A stretch of DNA of 64,000 nucleotides, from positions 277,597,039 to 277,661,038 of the forward strand of contig CM041776.1 in NCBI GenBank assembly GCA_023374045.1, given 5' to 3'. The translations under genes were made by a program, and so were the position numbers. The stretch comes from Limonium bicolor (taxonomy: Eukaryota > Streptophyta > Magnoliopsida > Caryophyllales > Plumbaginaceae). Shown piece after piece: positions 23,190 to 35,847 of this stretch (the first letter of the stretch is position 1; every line of letters starts with the position of its first letter). The notes under the pieces are model-generated. The model did no database searches. It was given only the letters and a program-made list of their open reading frames with translations, and had not been told where the DNA came from.

Positions 23190-24988
23190 ACTAGTGCTGT
23201 AGTAGGGTTGTTTGTAAAGGAAACATCTATATAGTTGATGTAGTATTGCTTTCAGAGCTGTTTAGGTTTTTTATGGAGCCGTCTTAGTGTTTTTTTCTAT
23301 GTGGTATGTTTTCATTGTACTATATACTTTTCTAAGTAACGACAATTGTTATACTATGTTGTACCTATGTTTTTGTATAAAAGCTGCCAAAACAGTAATA
23401 TGTCTTAGTGTTAATGTGCTTTCATTTGTGACAGATTGCACTCACTAATCCATGACAGATTGCACTGCGAATGTTTCAGAAAATCAGAAGCAAGTTCTTT
23501 CATTCAATCAAGTACAAATATAGTGAGTTATCCCCTCAGGGCTCTCTTTGGTTGCTTCTTCTTCTTCTTCTTCTCTTGTCCCTTTTATTATCTGTGTGTG
23601 AGGCAAAATCACACATTGCTGCTGTAAAAATGGGTATTTTAGGTGGTAAACCTTTAATGGACAACCACTTGTTATGAACAACGTGCTGAACAAAATCCAC
23701 CTATGTGTGAGGAGGGACAAACAAGGAACATGTCATGGTTGGTATATGTCAGAGCATCTGCTAGATCTCTTTTGACAATAAGTAGTGATTTTCCCTTTTG
23801 CGCACGAAAGAGAAGCACATCAATATCATAGAAACTGATGAGTGTATATGAAGCTGCTGCTGTTAACGTGTTGTTGTTGTTAATGTGGCAGTCTCTCCAT
23901 CAAATCATGTCATCATAGGCTTTGATAAATCTGACCAAAGCTGATCTTATATACACATTGCATTACATTTAAAAACTGATGAGTGCATATGAAGCTGCTC
24001 TCACAATCCAGCACACTGAATCCTCAATAACCTGCTGCTAACAACAATAACCAATACCAAATCTGTTGCACTCACTAACCTGTTACAAACTGGTAACAAC
24101 AATAACCAACACCAAATCTGTTGTTGTCATTGCCACAGACTACTATCATCGTTAACACTGCAGTATACTAGAGGAAAGCTGTTGCATTATCGTTAACACT
24201 GCAGTAACAACAATAACTAGCACTTGAAGTCCACCCACACTGCAGTATACCAGTTAACACTGCAGTATACCAGTTCATCCATAGCAAGAAACAGCCCACC
24301 CACGACAGATACAACAACAACTAAACAAACTGTGATAGAATCACAAATAAACAACTAAGTGTCAAACAGAAAAAAGCTGAAGCAAAAAATAGTATTTTTT
24401 AACAACAATTAAACAAACTGTGATAGAATCACAAATAAACAAAGCTGCTGCATTTTTTTTAAAATAGAACAAACCAACAATCACCAAAATATGAAACTTG
24501 TATTCACCAACCTGCTGCTTAGTTAATCAATTAGACCACCCTAATCATTTGATCTTAAATCAGAATTCCAAAAATAGTGGACTGTCGTATAATACTTAGA
24601 GCACCAATATACACCAATGTAATTCACGACCACGTATGAGTTCAAAAGACATGGCCAGGTACAGTCCACCAACGACCAAATTAGAGCAACAATATACAGG
24701 TCACTTGATCACTCAAAAAGAGGAGTCAGTTCCTAATTGGACATCTTAGTTCTGTTCATTAGTCTACAGTGGACTCAAAAAACCAAAAAAAGTAGACATT
24801 CTGTTCATTAGTTCTGTTCAGTTGTTAGTTCCTAATCGTCTCCTCCCCATCAACTCTCTTCTCTTCTGGGAAGAACTTGCCTCTGCACCATCAGTGTTTC
24901 TTTCAGCCATTTTTTTTTTCAAATCCTTCTTTGTCATCCTGCAATGTTGGATAGAAACACATTATTTTAAGACCTTTGTGGTGAAACA
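23190..24988. other. Space between the two MULE genes
   Basis: Non-coding tails of the convergent genes. It contains imperfect repeats of AACAACAATAACCAA...CCAAATCTGTTG (24040-24125) and of AACACTGCAGTATACCAG (24150-24275). A possible last exon of the transposase gene lies on the minus strand at about 24954-24830, after an acceptor-like TTGCAG, encoding a short basic tail. No other gene is seen. Confidence 0.4.
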
Positions 24989-27500
24989 CTACAAGTAACA
25001 CAAAAGGACAGTGACATACATAGATGTAGAAGAGTTTTCATTATCTTTCTTCTTTGCTTTCACTATATTCTTCCCTTTACCACCAGCTCTGTTTTTGTTA
25101 TGCAAGCAACCTTTTTTATTATGTCCAGGTTGCTTACAAACTCTACAACGCACAGTGGTAGACCTCTGGAAATTAATTTTCTCACCTTCCTCTAGCCTCC
25201 TTTGTTTTTTCGGTCTACCGGGCATCCTATGAAGTGGTGGTGGATCCATCTCAATCGACCCTGATTCAGGCCACATGGAAACATGTGGTATCGGGGTAAT
25301 GCTCTTGGAGTAAGTGCGCATGTACGCATCTTTACTGTAACAATCATGGACAAAATCAATGGGATCCCTTCTAAGATATCTCATAGCAACAATGGCATGT
25401 GCACAAGGAATTCCATATATAACCCAAGTCATGCAATCACAACTCCTTTCAACCAAATCAACCACATAGTACAACTCAAACGACCCTACTTCAAATTTCA
25501 TGTGACCACCAGCTCTTACATCAAGATGCCTTCCTTGGTTTACCTAACATCAATTAACTTCTTTGCAACGGGTGATATATTGTTCTTCCATTTTTGGACA
25601 TCTTCTTTCCTTTTCTCTAATTTGACCATGAGCTTTCTTCTAATATCCTCTAGTAACACTAAAATTGGTTTCTCCCTAGAATCACCCAACTTAGAGTTTA
25701 AAGACTCTACAAAGTTGGTAGTTACCTCGGAACACTTCACATAAAACAACATCTTATGTCTGCACCACAAATCATCATCAACATTCCTCAGATAGTTGTA
25801 TGCTTGTAAGGAGAAGTTTTTTACAACAGTTATGGCATCACCAAAGTCTTTCTTGTTGTATGCATGTGCAGCAGCCCAGAAATGTTTCTTCAATATTGAG
25901 CCGGGATTATCTTTTCTGAAGTTAGCATATAGGTGTCGACAACAAGTTCTTCTTGTGACTTCCGGTAGCTCACTAGTTAATGCTTGATCAATGCCCTGCC
26001 AATTAGAATCACACCACAAACAATGTTAGACGTGAGTGTAAATTATGATAGTAAATCTATAAAATAATTATGCTACAAGTAATGTCAACAGTAAATACCT
26101 TTTGCCGGTCAGAAATTATAATCCATTTCTTCCTCTCTTCATAAGGAGCAACCTTCTTCAAATTTTGGAAAAAATATTTCCATGTCTCAGTTGTTTCGCT
26201 CTGCACAACAGCGAATGCTAGAGGAAAAAAACCATTGTTTGCATCAACAGCTATTGCACTAAGTAGGACTCCACCAAAGGGCCCTTTCATATGACACCCA
26301 TCAACTCCTAGGAATGGTCTACAACCTATGACAAACCCTTCCTTAAGTGCCGCATAGCAAATAAACAACCTTCTGAAAACACGTGGACGATCTAGAGCAT
26401 GATCATATTGGATGCCCACTATACTACCAGGGTTCCTTTCTAACACAATCTGAGTATATTGGTAAAGATGAGAAAATGATTCATCGTGCCTACCATCTAG
26501 CTCCTCCAAGATGTTCCTCCTTGCTCTGTACAGTGAAAAGTATGGTGCTTCGACACCCTTTTTCCTTTGAAGAATCACCTTTAGAGCACTAATAGGAATT
26601 TCCTTATTAGCTTTAACATTTTCCCTTATCTGCTCCATGATCCACCTAACCGTGACCACTTTGCTGTATGCAACCCTTGTGCATGTGTGCTCGGAGCGAA
26701 ATGTTTTAATCTGAAAAGTAATCCCATCCGACAACAAACTAGCATGTACCCTCCAAGGGCATTCCACATTGTTGTTACAAATAGCGGTGAACCTATCTCT
26801 TTCATTCTTTTGTCTCAACATTTGAAAACCATAAGCACAACAATATTCTTCCATCACATTCAAGAACTGCTTCTTATTTGTAAAAAGGTGTCTAACTTCT
26901 AAAGCATCCGACCCATCACTTGCAAACTCAAACCACTTACCATTTTTTATGTAGGGAGCAGTTGGGGGAATCTCATCTTCCTCACCAGCTAAAAAGTAGC
27001 CACCTTCTTGAACATGCTCTAAAATCCCAGTGTCATCAACTTCAAGGACACCCTCGTCCACCATGTCTTCCAAATCTCCCTTGTCTTCTTCATTGTCCAG
27101 CCAATCGCTCTCAGCTGGAGCATTATCATGCCAAGAATCCTCTGAAATTGCATCCCCACCGCTTCCAGTCTCTAAATTTTCAGTCTCTGGGTCACACTCA
27201 ACATTGACATTTTCAGAATTTTCAGCATTAGGTTCGTGTGTTGGCTCAACATAAGGAGCTTAGGTTAAGTCAGCGGCATCCAACACATCTTGATCAGGCT
27301 GGTTTGGAATAGGTATGTCATTTTTTGGAGAATCTGGTTCTTTTTCACCACCATATATCTATTCCCACTCCTCCTCGTTCATAGTCGCAAGTGGGATTGG
27401 ACTCTCGACATCTAGGATTTCCACACTGTCATCACTACCAGAATCATTGAGCATCTCATCTCCAGAATCCCTTGAGTCCTCGTTGTAATACTCATCCTTT
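24989..27500 (-). pseudogene. MULE transposase (mudrA-like) with SWIM zinc finger, damaged
   Basis: Minus-strand gene. The N-terminal acidic part spans about 27500-27000, then a MuDR DNA-binding region (YGFQMLRQKNERDRFTAIC) with CxxxxC and HxC positions. The DDE core follows: first Asp in FLGVDGCHMKGPFGG, second Asp in IIISDRQKG. The exon border is at 26099/25995, joining DRQK to GIDQAL. A SWIM finger (CDCMTWVIYGIPCAHAI) and a CCHC knuckle (CRVCKQPGHNKKGC) lie in the last exon. Lesions: TAG at 27359-27361 and TAA at 27260-27262 in the N-terminal frame, and a frame change near 25543. There, a 29-bp GT-AG stretch is too short for a normal plant intron. Translation from a downstream ATG (27066) would keep the conserved part up to the frameshift. 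Confidence 0.88.
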
Positions 27501-27657
27501 AGGGTGAATTTTAGGGCAAGAGTGAGGGTTGTCGATTCGTAACCAGAGTCACGACCACGTCGGGAGGGAATTTGTATTAGGAAAGGGGAATGAGAGAGAG
27601 AGATTGAGTTTAAGTTACAGAATGATGATTAGGCAATGGTTTTTCCATGGTGGCATT

Positions 27658-27837
27658 TTAGTTTTTAGGTTAGTTTACACGTCAGCAAATATTAAACGCT
27701 AGTTAACGGAGTTAGACTTGGGGGGGTTATAAGTCAAGGATACCATAAACTGAAGGGGGTTGCTAATAATTATTAAAACCATAAGGGGGTGAGTAGTAAT
27801 TTCCCAAAACCTCAGAGAGGTTCCCAGTAATTTACTC
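27658..27837. repeat. MULE right terminal inverted repeat
   Basis: Inverse of 21902-22082. It contains the matching GTTAACGGAGTTAGACTTGG and ends in CCAGTAATTTACTC at 27837, directly before the TSD copy TAAAATTTA. Confidence 0.9.
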
Positions 27838-27846
27838 TAAAATTTA

Positions 27847-28640
27847 CTTCATATGAGTTTTATTATTTTAAATTTTAAATCTTTTGCAAAAAAAAAGTCT
27901 TTTTAGAAACTAATTTTTTATTTCTTAATGTATTAGTTCATGTATTTTCAAGGTTGTTTAGATTTATATTATACAGGATTATATGACTTATAGATTTTAA
28001 AATATATACGAAGGTTATATATAATTCTAAAAAGGGAAATTTTATGAACTGACACTATATTTTTTGCTAATTCATAAAATGTCATTTGAAAATGAAAAGT
28101 TATGATATACCTTAAAAAAATTCTCAAAATTCATGAAATGTGTAGCCCCACTAATTCATCACGTGTCTTAACTCAAACCATCTTAGTAACTAGAGTATTC
28201 AATATTACTTAGCAGCGGAATTCAAAACCAAAAATTAATCAACCACAATAGGTGTGACCGTCGTTAGGCACCCATGTGAGCAACAAGGCAACCAACAACA
28301 CCTATAACGTTGTGAATGACAGAGATAATGTTTACATCACAATTCTCAATGTACAACCCTTATCCAAAACGTGTGAGCATTTACACTTTACCAACCTTCA
28401 CAATTCTCAATGGGTGTCACCTGTTTTTATTTTATTTTTAGTAAGATTTTTTTGTCTTCAACACTTTATATAAGCTTAAGTTTTTTAAAAAATACACTCA
28501 TATTTATTCAACACTACATACATTATCAACTAATGTCAATAACATACTCAAAACATAGAGTATTAACCAAAATATTTCCAAATTATATCAACAAATATGA
28601 GATAAGCATATTACTTTATTTAATATAAATACATATGGGT
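27847..28640. other. AT-rich intergenic DNA
   Basis: No gene or element ends recognised. AT-rich, with scattered simple stretches. The weak open frames at 28276-28628 are asparagine- and phenylalanine-rich and have no family resemblance. Confidence 0.4.
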
Positions 28641-28644
28641 TGAT

Positions 28645-29290
28645 GGTGGACATCGGTTCCGAATCTATTCAGAACTGCTGGGTAGAACCGGGACCGATCG
28701 AAACTGGAACCGGTTCAGAACCGGAACCGCGGCCGAACAAAGCGAATACGAATACACATTTTTGGATTCAGGACCGAACCGGACCCGGAACAGCCTAGAA
28801 CCGCCCTTGGATTGGGAACCGTAGAACTGGAACCAGAACAGATGGAACCGACCCAAAACCGCCCCGAAACCGGTCAAACTAGTAGTTGGTAAAATGTCAA
28901 AATGACGTCATTTTGACCCAAAGGCGTGCACTCTTCTGAGAACCGGTCGGAACCGCCCCGAAACTAGTCAGAACCGCTCCGGAACCAGTCGGAACCATTT
29001 TTTTGAGTGAATACAAAGTGAATACAGTTTTTAGAACAGGAACCGAAACCGGTGGAACTAGAACCGATGGAATCGGAACCGTGGCCACCATTAATACGGG
29101 TGACAGGTCGGTGAACGGGTTGGGTGACCGGGTGAAAAATGTTCACCCAACCTGTCACCCACACCCATTTCACCCGTCACCTATTTTTCACCCGTCACCT
29201 GTTTTTCACCCGTTTTTTTTTGTTTTTCACCCATTTTTGTAGGTCGGGTGATCGGGTGAAACAGACACCCCCTATTGCCATCCCTAGTTA
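28645..29290. repeat. GAACCGG-rich degenerate repeat followed by CACCCGT-rich repeat
   Basis: From about 28650 to 29090 the sequence is a patchwork of (G)GAACCG(G) units in both orientations. From 29095 to 29265 it becomes CACCCGTCACC/GGGTGACCGGGTGAA units, with an internal inverted arrangement around 29130-29160. The end reads TTGCCATCCCTAG, a tail common in non-autonomous plant repeats. It has the look of a repeat-rich non-autonomous transposon, but I could not fix termini or a TSD. Confidence 0.55.
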
Positions 29291-29440
29291 TTACTGGATG
29301 AAATATATTCCTAGCTTTGGATAAATACCCAGTATGCATTGATATTGAAGTTTGTTGTTGTACTTGAACAAGTCACTTTTGTTGTCTATGAATCTAGTAT
29401 GCTAATTTCTTCCTTTTTAGGATGCTTGCTTACTGTTATG

Positions 29441-29446
<6 letters not shown>

Positions 29447-29483
<37 letters not shown>
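29447..29483. repeat. (TTA)n microsatellite
   Basis: An uninterrupted TAT/ATT triplet run of roughly 12 units. Plain simple repeat, likely length-variable between individuals. Confidence 0.95.
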
Positions 29484-29487
<4 letters not shown>

Positions 29488-30972
29488 TACGATAGTGCTT
29501 TTTACTTAATTGGGTTGATATGTGGGTTGGTGGATTGGGTATAATTGAGAATCTTAATCCAATTAATTAATGGGTTGGGTTTGAATTCATAATTTTAAAA
29601 TGGGTTATGTTAGGATTTACTGTAACCTGGCCTGTCAATCCGATTTGCCAGGTCTAAGATTCAAGAGCATCAACTTATTATACAGGCTAAATTGTATAAT
29701 AGCAAGTGAACCTGCATATCGTAGCAAGGTTTTCTAGACATATTCCCTAGGTTACCAAAACAAGGAGGCATCGTCTAGTTCAATCTTTATCTAAATCTAA
29801 CTAATAAAGTAGAAATCTAATTATAGGTAATCAGGGGTTTGAATGTAGAAATTAATAAACTATAATAAAAATAATATAAAAGTTGAACTTTTGAATTGAT
29901 TAAACAAATGAATTATGGTTTACTACTTCTCCCTAGTTTTTCAGTTCTCTTCCTATGCGATAATGTGAATGAAACCTCAAAAAGAAATTAATCCACGTCC
30001 GGTCTCCCGCTCGAGGGATTCTAATTAGTAATTACCAAATCCTAACCCTCGTTACAAATTTCATAATTACTAATAGCTTTAAGAGTAATCCAGATTATTA
30101 GTCAAAAAGTATGTATAGGAATTACCATCTCTAGACTAATCAATATCTTTCATGTAGTCTATTGAATACCCCAGTTCTCACTTGTAAGCAATCAAGCTAA
30201 TAAAATACTAACAATTGGCCAAATCATAAGATAACAAGAATTAAACAAGGAAAAATACTTCAATATATATTGAAATAGTTAAAATCACAAAATGAATTAG
30301 AATTCTCAAAGTAGGGCTCCATACTAAAACGAGATTCAACATAACTACTCAAACATAGAGAAAATAGAGATAACAATAAAGGAAAAAAAGAATGTCATCA
30401 AATATGTAATGGAACCGATGATAAAATCTAATCCCCCTCAGATGCTCTTCTGTCTCCAATGGTTGTGGCTCTTTTGTCTCTTCCCTTTCTTTTCTAATGT
30501 TCTGCACGAATAGGGTTCAATCAGTCCAAAAGATGTCTAAGATTGATTGATGAACTGACTTGTATACTCTTTCCTCATTAATGAAACACAATATGTCCTT
30601 AGTCCGTGTATTTTCCCAGGAAACCAACCCGGACCAGGTACAAAAATAAGTAGAAGGTTTTCGTATCATCTAGTCTGGGTCTGTTTTCCTGGATAGAGAC
30701 CCATACTAGGTCTCATATTTGCCAGAAAGGTCAACGATAGGTTGGTCCGGGTCTGTTTCCCTAGACAGCTACTCAGACCAATATTAAAATACACTAGAAA
30801 GGTTATTTTTGCTCCTGTTTGGTCCCATTTTGGTTGCTAAGCTCTTGTCATGCATTCCTAGACCTTTTCTTCAGTCTTTTTAATTATATGAGCATAGAAA
30901 CCACACATGGGAGGATTTCTTCACATTTAATCACTTAAGTGAAGAAACTTATAACAATATATCTTAAATTAA
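29484..30972. other. Repeat-like intergenic DNA without a coding gene
   Basis: No gene is supported. The stretch has the look of retroelement-derived non-coding DNA. One sign is two similar phrases, GGTCTGTTTTCCTGGATAGAGACCCATAC (about 30669) and GGTCTGTTTCCCTAGACAGCTACTCAGACC (about 30750), an internal near-repeat. LTR ends were not found. Confidence 0.35.
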
Positions 30973-30974
30973 TA

Positions 30975-31187
30975 CTCCCTCTGTCCTGAATTGACCGTTC
31001 TGTTTACTATTTGGACATGTTGTTTGACAATTTTAAAATTTTAAGTTTTGCATATGATTCCTTACATGATAAATTATATATATTACAAAATTTAGTTTTA
31101 TAAAATTATTTTATCTTATATGCTTAATATTGAAGTGGAAAAACGTGTCATAAAGCAAACAGGACAGTCAATTTAGGACGGAGGGAG
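30975..31187. mobile_element. Stowaway-type MITE, 213 bp
   Basis: Termini CTCCCTCTGTCC and GGACGGAGGGAG are perfect inverse ends of the Tc1/mariner-derived Stowaway group. They are flanked by a TA duplication (30973-30974, 31188-31189). The inside is AT-rich and foldback-like (GACCGTTCTGTTTAC / AAACAGGACAGTCAATT). Non-coding. Confidence 0.93.
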
Positions 31188-31682
31188 TATACAATAAAAC
31201 ACATAAACATAGATAAATTTCCCAATTATCACTAATGAGTTCAAGGGTTGCAAACAACACACCGAGGTCACCACATTGCTAGTCTGGCGTTCATCTTACT
31301 GGATTGGCATTTGATCATCACACTAGTAGATAGATGGTGTAGAGAGATACATACATTTTGTATGCCATCGAGGAAGACTATAGTGACTTCGGATGACATA
31401 GCTTTGTTATTTGGGCTTCCTACAGACGAACACGTAGTGATTGGTAGTTCACATAGAGATTGAGAGCATTATACGATGATATTCTTGGAGCTCGACCCGT
31501 AGATTTCAAACATCAGTGGGACCAAGCTCACTTGGTTCGTCACTATGTTTAGTCAGCTGCCTCATTATGTGGATGAGGTGACAGTGATGAGGCATACTAG
31601 AGCGTACATACTCATGTTTCTTAATGGCACTATATTTGTTCGATTGGTCAGACAATCAGGTCCACTTGTTGTTCTTGCAGCT

Positions 31683-32586
31683 TGTTGGAACATGAAGTGT
31701 TGCTGAGATAGTTAATCACCACACCAGGAGATAGTCAAGAACTTCAACAAAGTCAATCAGACCACCACAACAGAATCAACCAATCGCTGCAAAACATAAC
31801 ATAGTTTGTGTAACCCGGGAAACAAGGTAGAATTCCTCAAGTCGTTGCGACATTCAAGTAGCCACGTTGCCAACTCCCAAACTACTCAAACGGGCAGAAG
31901 ACCACTCAAGTCATTCCCAAAGATTTCACTTGAAGACTGGCGCAACTCTACCTAGTCCAAGCTCAACTAAGTTAGTTCAAAAATTACAGAACTAACTCTT
32001 TGCAACGGTTAATTTAGAAACTATATAAATAGGGATGTAATCATTAGTTACCCCTTGTGCTTTCTGATAGATTTTATTGGCAAGCATTGTAAGAGAGCTG
32101 TAGTATATTCTAGAGTGATAAATCATACCAAAGTTAGTTAGAGCTTTTAGACAGATTCATTATAGGAAGGTTCTAGTTTCACTACACTTATCATTGAGCT
32201 GATCAGAGAGTGTATTGGGTAAGTGTGTGAAAACCACAAAGTAGATTTCATCTACTGAGTGGGCATTGTAAGTTGTTTTGTTTTTTACCAGGAAATAAGA
32301 TAACTTATTTTGTGTATCTTGCTGAGTTCAGTCAAGTCTTTCCATCTTTCGAGTATACTCACAATTAGTTCCTTGGAGTCTTTTCATGTTTCAAGTTTGA
32401 GTAACTGATTTCATGCACTCAATTTAATTGAGTGTTTCCACATCATCAGTGCTTCCGCATACGTAGCACGATCGAGTCAAACCATCTCACAGACTAACAT
32501 CTTGAGTTGGTTTGAGTCAGCAGTTCGATCCTACACAACTTCTGAGGACTTCAATATACTGCCTGTCTCGCCTGGTTACACCAACA
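31683..32586 (+). mobile_element. Copia-type solo LTR, 904 bp, inside the PMD pseudogene
   Basis: Begins TGTTGG and ends CCAACA, the classic inverted ends of Ty1/copia LTRs. It falls exactly where the PMD reading breaks off and later resumes. A TATA-box-like CTATATAAATAGGG at 32021 suits an LTR promoter in plus orientation. No internal domain is present. A clean 5-bp target duplication is not visible (CAGCT against ACTAT), so the borders may be off or the flanks altered. Confidence 0.65.
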
Positions 32587-32760
32587 ACTATGTCTGGCGT
32601 TCAATGTTGAAGACAGTGACATTGCTGGTGCACTGGTGATTCTACAGATCTAGGCATGGGAGAGATTTCCTTACATTGATTCTATTCGTCGTCTCACCCA
32701 TCTTACACAACCACTTGCACCTTTGCTTGTTGCAATGTCGAATTTGATGTGACTAGCCAC

Positions 32761-33985
32761 TCTACGCATGTCCTCACACAATAAGAAAGGCATTGACAGG
32801 CAGATGCTAACAAGGAATTTTAGTAGGGAAAATTATATACAAAAACAAATAAAAAATCCTACTAACTCTAATACTGGTAGCAAAAATCCAGGTCGGAATA
32901 AAGTGTAAGTAAATTACGACCAAGAGTATCAAACCCAAGGGACTTAATAGAAAATCAGTCCTAATCCTTAGTAATTGTCTAATTCTAACAAAAGTGGGAA
33001 ACTGATCACTAATTCAAATTAGAAAAACTAACTAATAATCTAACTAAATGGGTTATTTACAATGAATTATCCTAGGTTCGGAATCACATTCAACCTAATT
33101 AAGAATATGATCACAAAATTCAATTACAAGACTCGAATTAACCAAAATATGAACGTGCCGGATGTCATGCCGGATATGAACGCATGACACATTCAAAGAC
33201 GTTGAATGTGCCGGACACTAGCCACCCGATAGTACACCTGGCATGTTCAAATTGTCAATTTTATTTCCAGTTTCGGGTCTGACAATAGGAAACTCACCAT
33301 CCATTATCGAATTGATCATATATCATGCCGTAAAACTAACAAGATAGTGGGGGAACATGGATTAATTCTTAATCTTAAATGCTAACTCCTAAATCATAGA
33401 AGAAAATAATAAAAACCATTAAGATTTCCTAACCCATTCTACTTTTGGCTTGTCTTCCTTAAGTAGAATTTGCAAAAAGAGAATAAGTGGCCAACATAAT
33501 TCACTTGCCTAAAGAATCAAATCATAATGAATGCCTGAAATTATATTGAAAGGATCATATTGTTTACAAGGAAGAATTCATCCCTAACCAAGAACAACAA
33601 GGATTCCTACTTATCCATCTATACAAATACAAGAAGAAATACAAAGAGGAGAAGGGAATTTGACATAGCCTTAACCCGGCAGAAATCTTCTTCTCTTTGA
33701 GGATTGATGCGCAGGATTCCTTGGTAGAAGTGACACCAACAATGGGATGGATCAAATTTCGGAGTATTAGTGGAGTGTATGTGTGTTGAAGTGTCGCCGA
33801 ATGATCACATGATTAGGGTATTTATAGGTATTGGAAGTGATTCTATGGAAATATATATCTTAAATGATGTCTTTTCATAAAGACACCCCTCCAAGACATG
33901 TCTTTACCAAAAGGATACCTTTTACCCTAGTTGTATTGGTATGGAAAGACACATCACCAAATGATGCCTTTCCATAGTGTCTTCC
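32761..33985. other. Unidentified repeat-like block within the PMD locus
   Basis: Separates PMD fragments at about 32740 and 34600, so it is probably an insertion. It is non-coding in my reading. It includes an internal echo: GTGCCGGATGTCATGCCGG, AACGCATGACACATTC and GAATGTGCCGGACACTAG at 33150-33220. Insertion ends were not identified. Confidence 0.35.
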
Positions 33986-34168
33986 CATCCAAAAGACACC
34001 TTTCCAACCAAAAGACACATTTTCATCAAAAGACACCTCTTCACCAAAAGGCACCTTTTCACCAAAAGGCACCTCTTCACCAAAAGACACCTCTTCATCA
34101 AAAGACACCTTTTCACCAAAAGGCATCTCTTCACCAAAAGACACCTTTTCATCAAAAGACACCTCTGT
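33986..34168. repeat. 18-bp minisatellite, about ten copies
   Basis: Tandem degenerate copies of an 18-bp unit, AAAAGACACCTCTTCACC, with variants AAAAGGCACCTTTTCACC and ATCAAAAGACACC. Because 18 is a multiple of 3 it yields long repetitive open frames on both strands, which are artefacts rather than genes. Confidence 0.9.
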
Positions 34169-34823
34169 GCTGCTCTATACTCATGTCGTGAATGGGCCAT
34201 CCAGTATCATGCCCGACAAAACTTCATCCTTTGACTAGAGATTTATTCCTAACATGAAAAACATACCAAACATAAGTTTGAACTTATATAATAGACTTTA
34301 TATGTAAGATAATATAAAAACTAGATATTTTAACCTTATTTTCATTATAATTCTAACTTATAAATATGATAAGTCTGAGGCTTATCAGCAGACTCCAAAT
34401 TAGGTTAATGTCTTTCTATTTAAAGTGTTATTTGTTGTACTCGCATGATTTTGTTATCATAGTGCCTCTAACGTTTTTTTCTTTTACATTGTCTAGCAGC
34501 CATAAAGAAGATGATTTAATACTTGCTTGCATATTGCTTGGTTGGCCGTCACATTGTGTGATCCCATGTGCTGCTTATATGTTTTCATATAGTATAGTGG
34601 CATCTTCAAGATCATATGATGCACCCGTTTGGCAGGATCCAATTTCCACTGGTTGATCCCAACACAGGCGGGGAGGATCCAAGGATAAACCTCCATAGTA
34701 TTGACTTGAGAGGTCGGACGGATTGGTAATGGGCCACTCACAATTCAAACTACATCGTCATATGGAAACAACACACAAAGAGGGTCGTAAAAGCTTCGGC
34801 AGAATGATGCTGGTGATGCATAC

Positions 34824-35843
34824 TGTAACACCCCATATGGGCAACTGTCCAACAACCTAGCTCCCAAGCCATCCGGACTTGAAAACTAGCCACTTGAGGC
34901 CTTCAATCCTCACTTGGGCTTAAAAGTGGAAGGCCTTGTTGTTGTAGTCAACCCATATGTATCCTTATAAACAATTCACATTACATTACTACTCATATCC
35001 CAATGTGGGATGGGGTATTACATACTCCCCCACTCAAAGAACGTGACGTCCTCGTCGCAAGCCTAACACCCAATTCCCATGGACCTCCTCGGTAGGTGTC
35101 GGGTAGCCCATCCCGACACGGTCCCGAGTCTCCTCTGATACCATTTGTAACACCCTATATGGGTAATTGTCCAACAACCTAGCTCCCAAGCCATTCGGGC
35201 TTGAAAACTAGCCACTTTAGGCCTTCAATCCTCACTTGGGCTTAAAAGTGGAAGGTCTTGTTGTTGTAGTCAACCCATATGTATCCTTATAAATATTTCA
35301 CATTACTACTCATATCCCAATGTGGGAATGAAATAGTAACACCCCATATGAGCAACTATCCAACAACCTAGCTCTCATACCATCCAGGCTTGAAAACTAG
35401 CCACTTTAGGCCCTCAATCCTCACTTAGGCTTAAAAGTGGAAGGCCTGTTGCTGTAGTCAACTCATATGTATCCTTATAAACCATTCACATTACTACTCA
35501 TATCCCGATGTGGGATGGGGGTATTACATACTCCCCCACTCAAAGAACGCGACGTCCTCGTCGCAAGCCTAATACCAAGTCCCATGGACCTCCTCGGTAG
35601 GTGTCGGGTAGCCCAACCCGACACGGTCCCGAGTCCGCTCTGATACCATTTGTAACACCCCATATGAGCAACTGTCCAACAACCTAGCTCCCAAGCCATT
35701 CCGACTTGAAAGCTAGCCACTTAAAGCCTTTGTCCTCACTTGGGCTTAAAAGTGGAAGGTCTGTTGTTGTAGTCAACCCCTATGTATCTTTATAAACTAC
35801 TCACATCACTAGTCATATCATGATGTGGGATGAGGGTATTACA
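34824..35843 (-). mobile_element. TRIM retrotransposon tandem array, minus orientation
   Basis: Four LTR copies of ~190-200 bp: A 34824-35022, B 35146-~35335, C ~35336-35528, D 35651-35843. Internal segments of ~125 bp lie at 35023-35145 and 35529-35650. B and C are joined directly, with no internal segment and a trimmed junction (GTGGGAATGAAATAGTAACACC). Each internal segment reads, on the minus strand, AATGGTATCAGAGC (a tRNA-iMet primer-binding site) and ends in a purine-rich GAGTGGGGGAGTA tract. This gives LTR-PBS-PPT-LTR with no coding sequence, the definition of a TRIM. Confidence 0.9.
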
Positions 35844-35847
35844 TATA

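Larger units (their letters stand above)
21902..27837 (-). mobile_element. Mutator-like element (MULE) with two genes, 5,936 bp
   Basis: The ends are near-identical inverted repeats of about 180 bp: GAATAAATTACTGGGAACC at 21902, and the inverse of GAGTAAATTACTGGGAACC ending at 27837. A perfect 9-bp duplication TAAAATTTA (21893-21901, 27838-27846) is the signature of Mutator. It holds a minus-strand mudrA-like gene and a plus-strand GRF zinc-finger gene pointing towards each other. This two-gene layout recalls MuDR of maize (mudrA/mudrB), but the second gene is not a mudrB homologue that I recognise. Confidence 0.95.

Noticed and set aside
25515..25543. 29-bp GT...AG stretch as an intron in the MULE transposase
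   Set aside because: Far below the usual minimum plant intron size; a frame change is more likely, since the frame beyond it (NQGRHLDVRAGGH) starts inside the stretch.
33986..34168. CRISPR-like array
   Set aside because: Units are contiguous and degenerate with no unique spacers, and the DNA is from a plant nucleus.
33875..34234. Four overlapping long frames with repeated KRCLLVKR / HQKTPFHQK motifs
   Set aside because: They are translations of an 18-bp minisatellite, open on both strands only because the period is a multiple of three.
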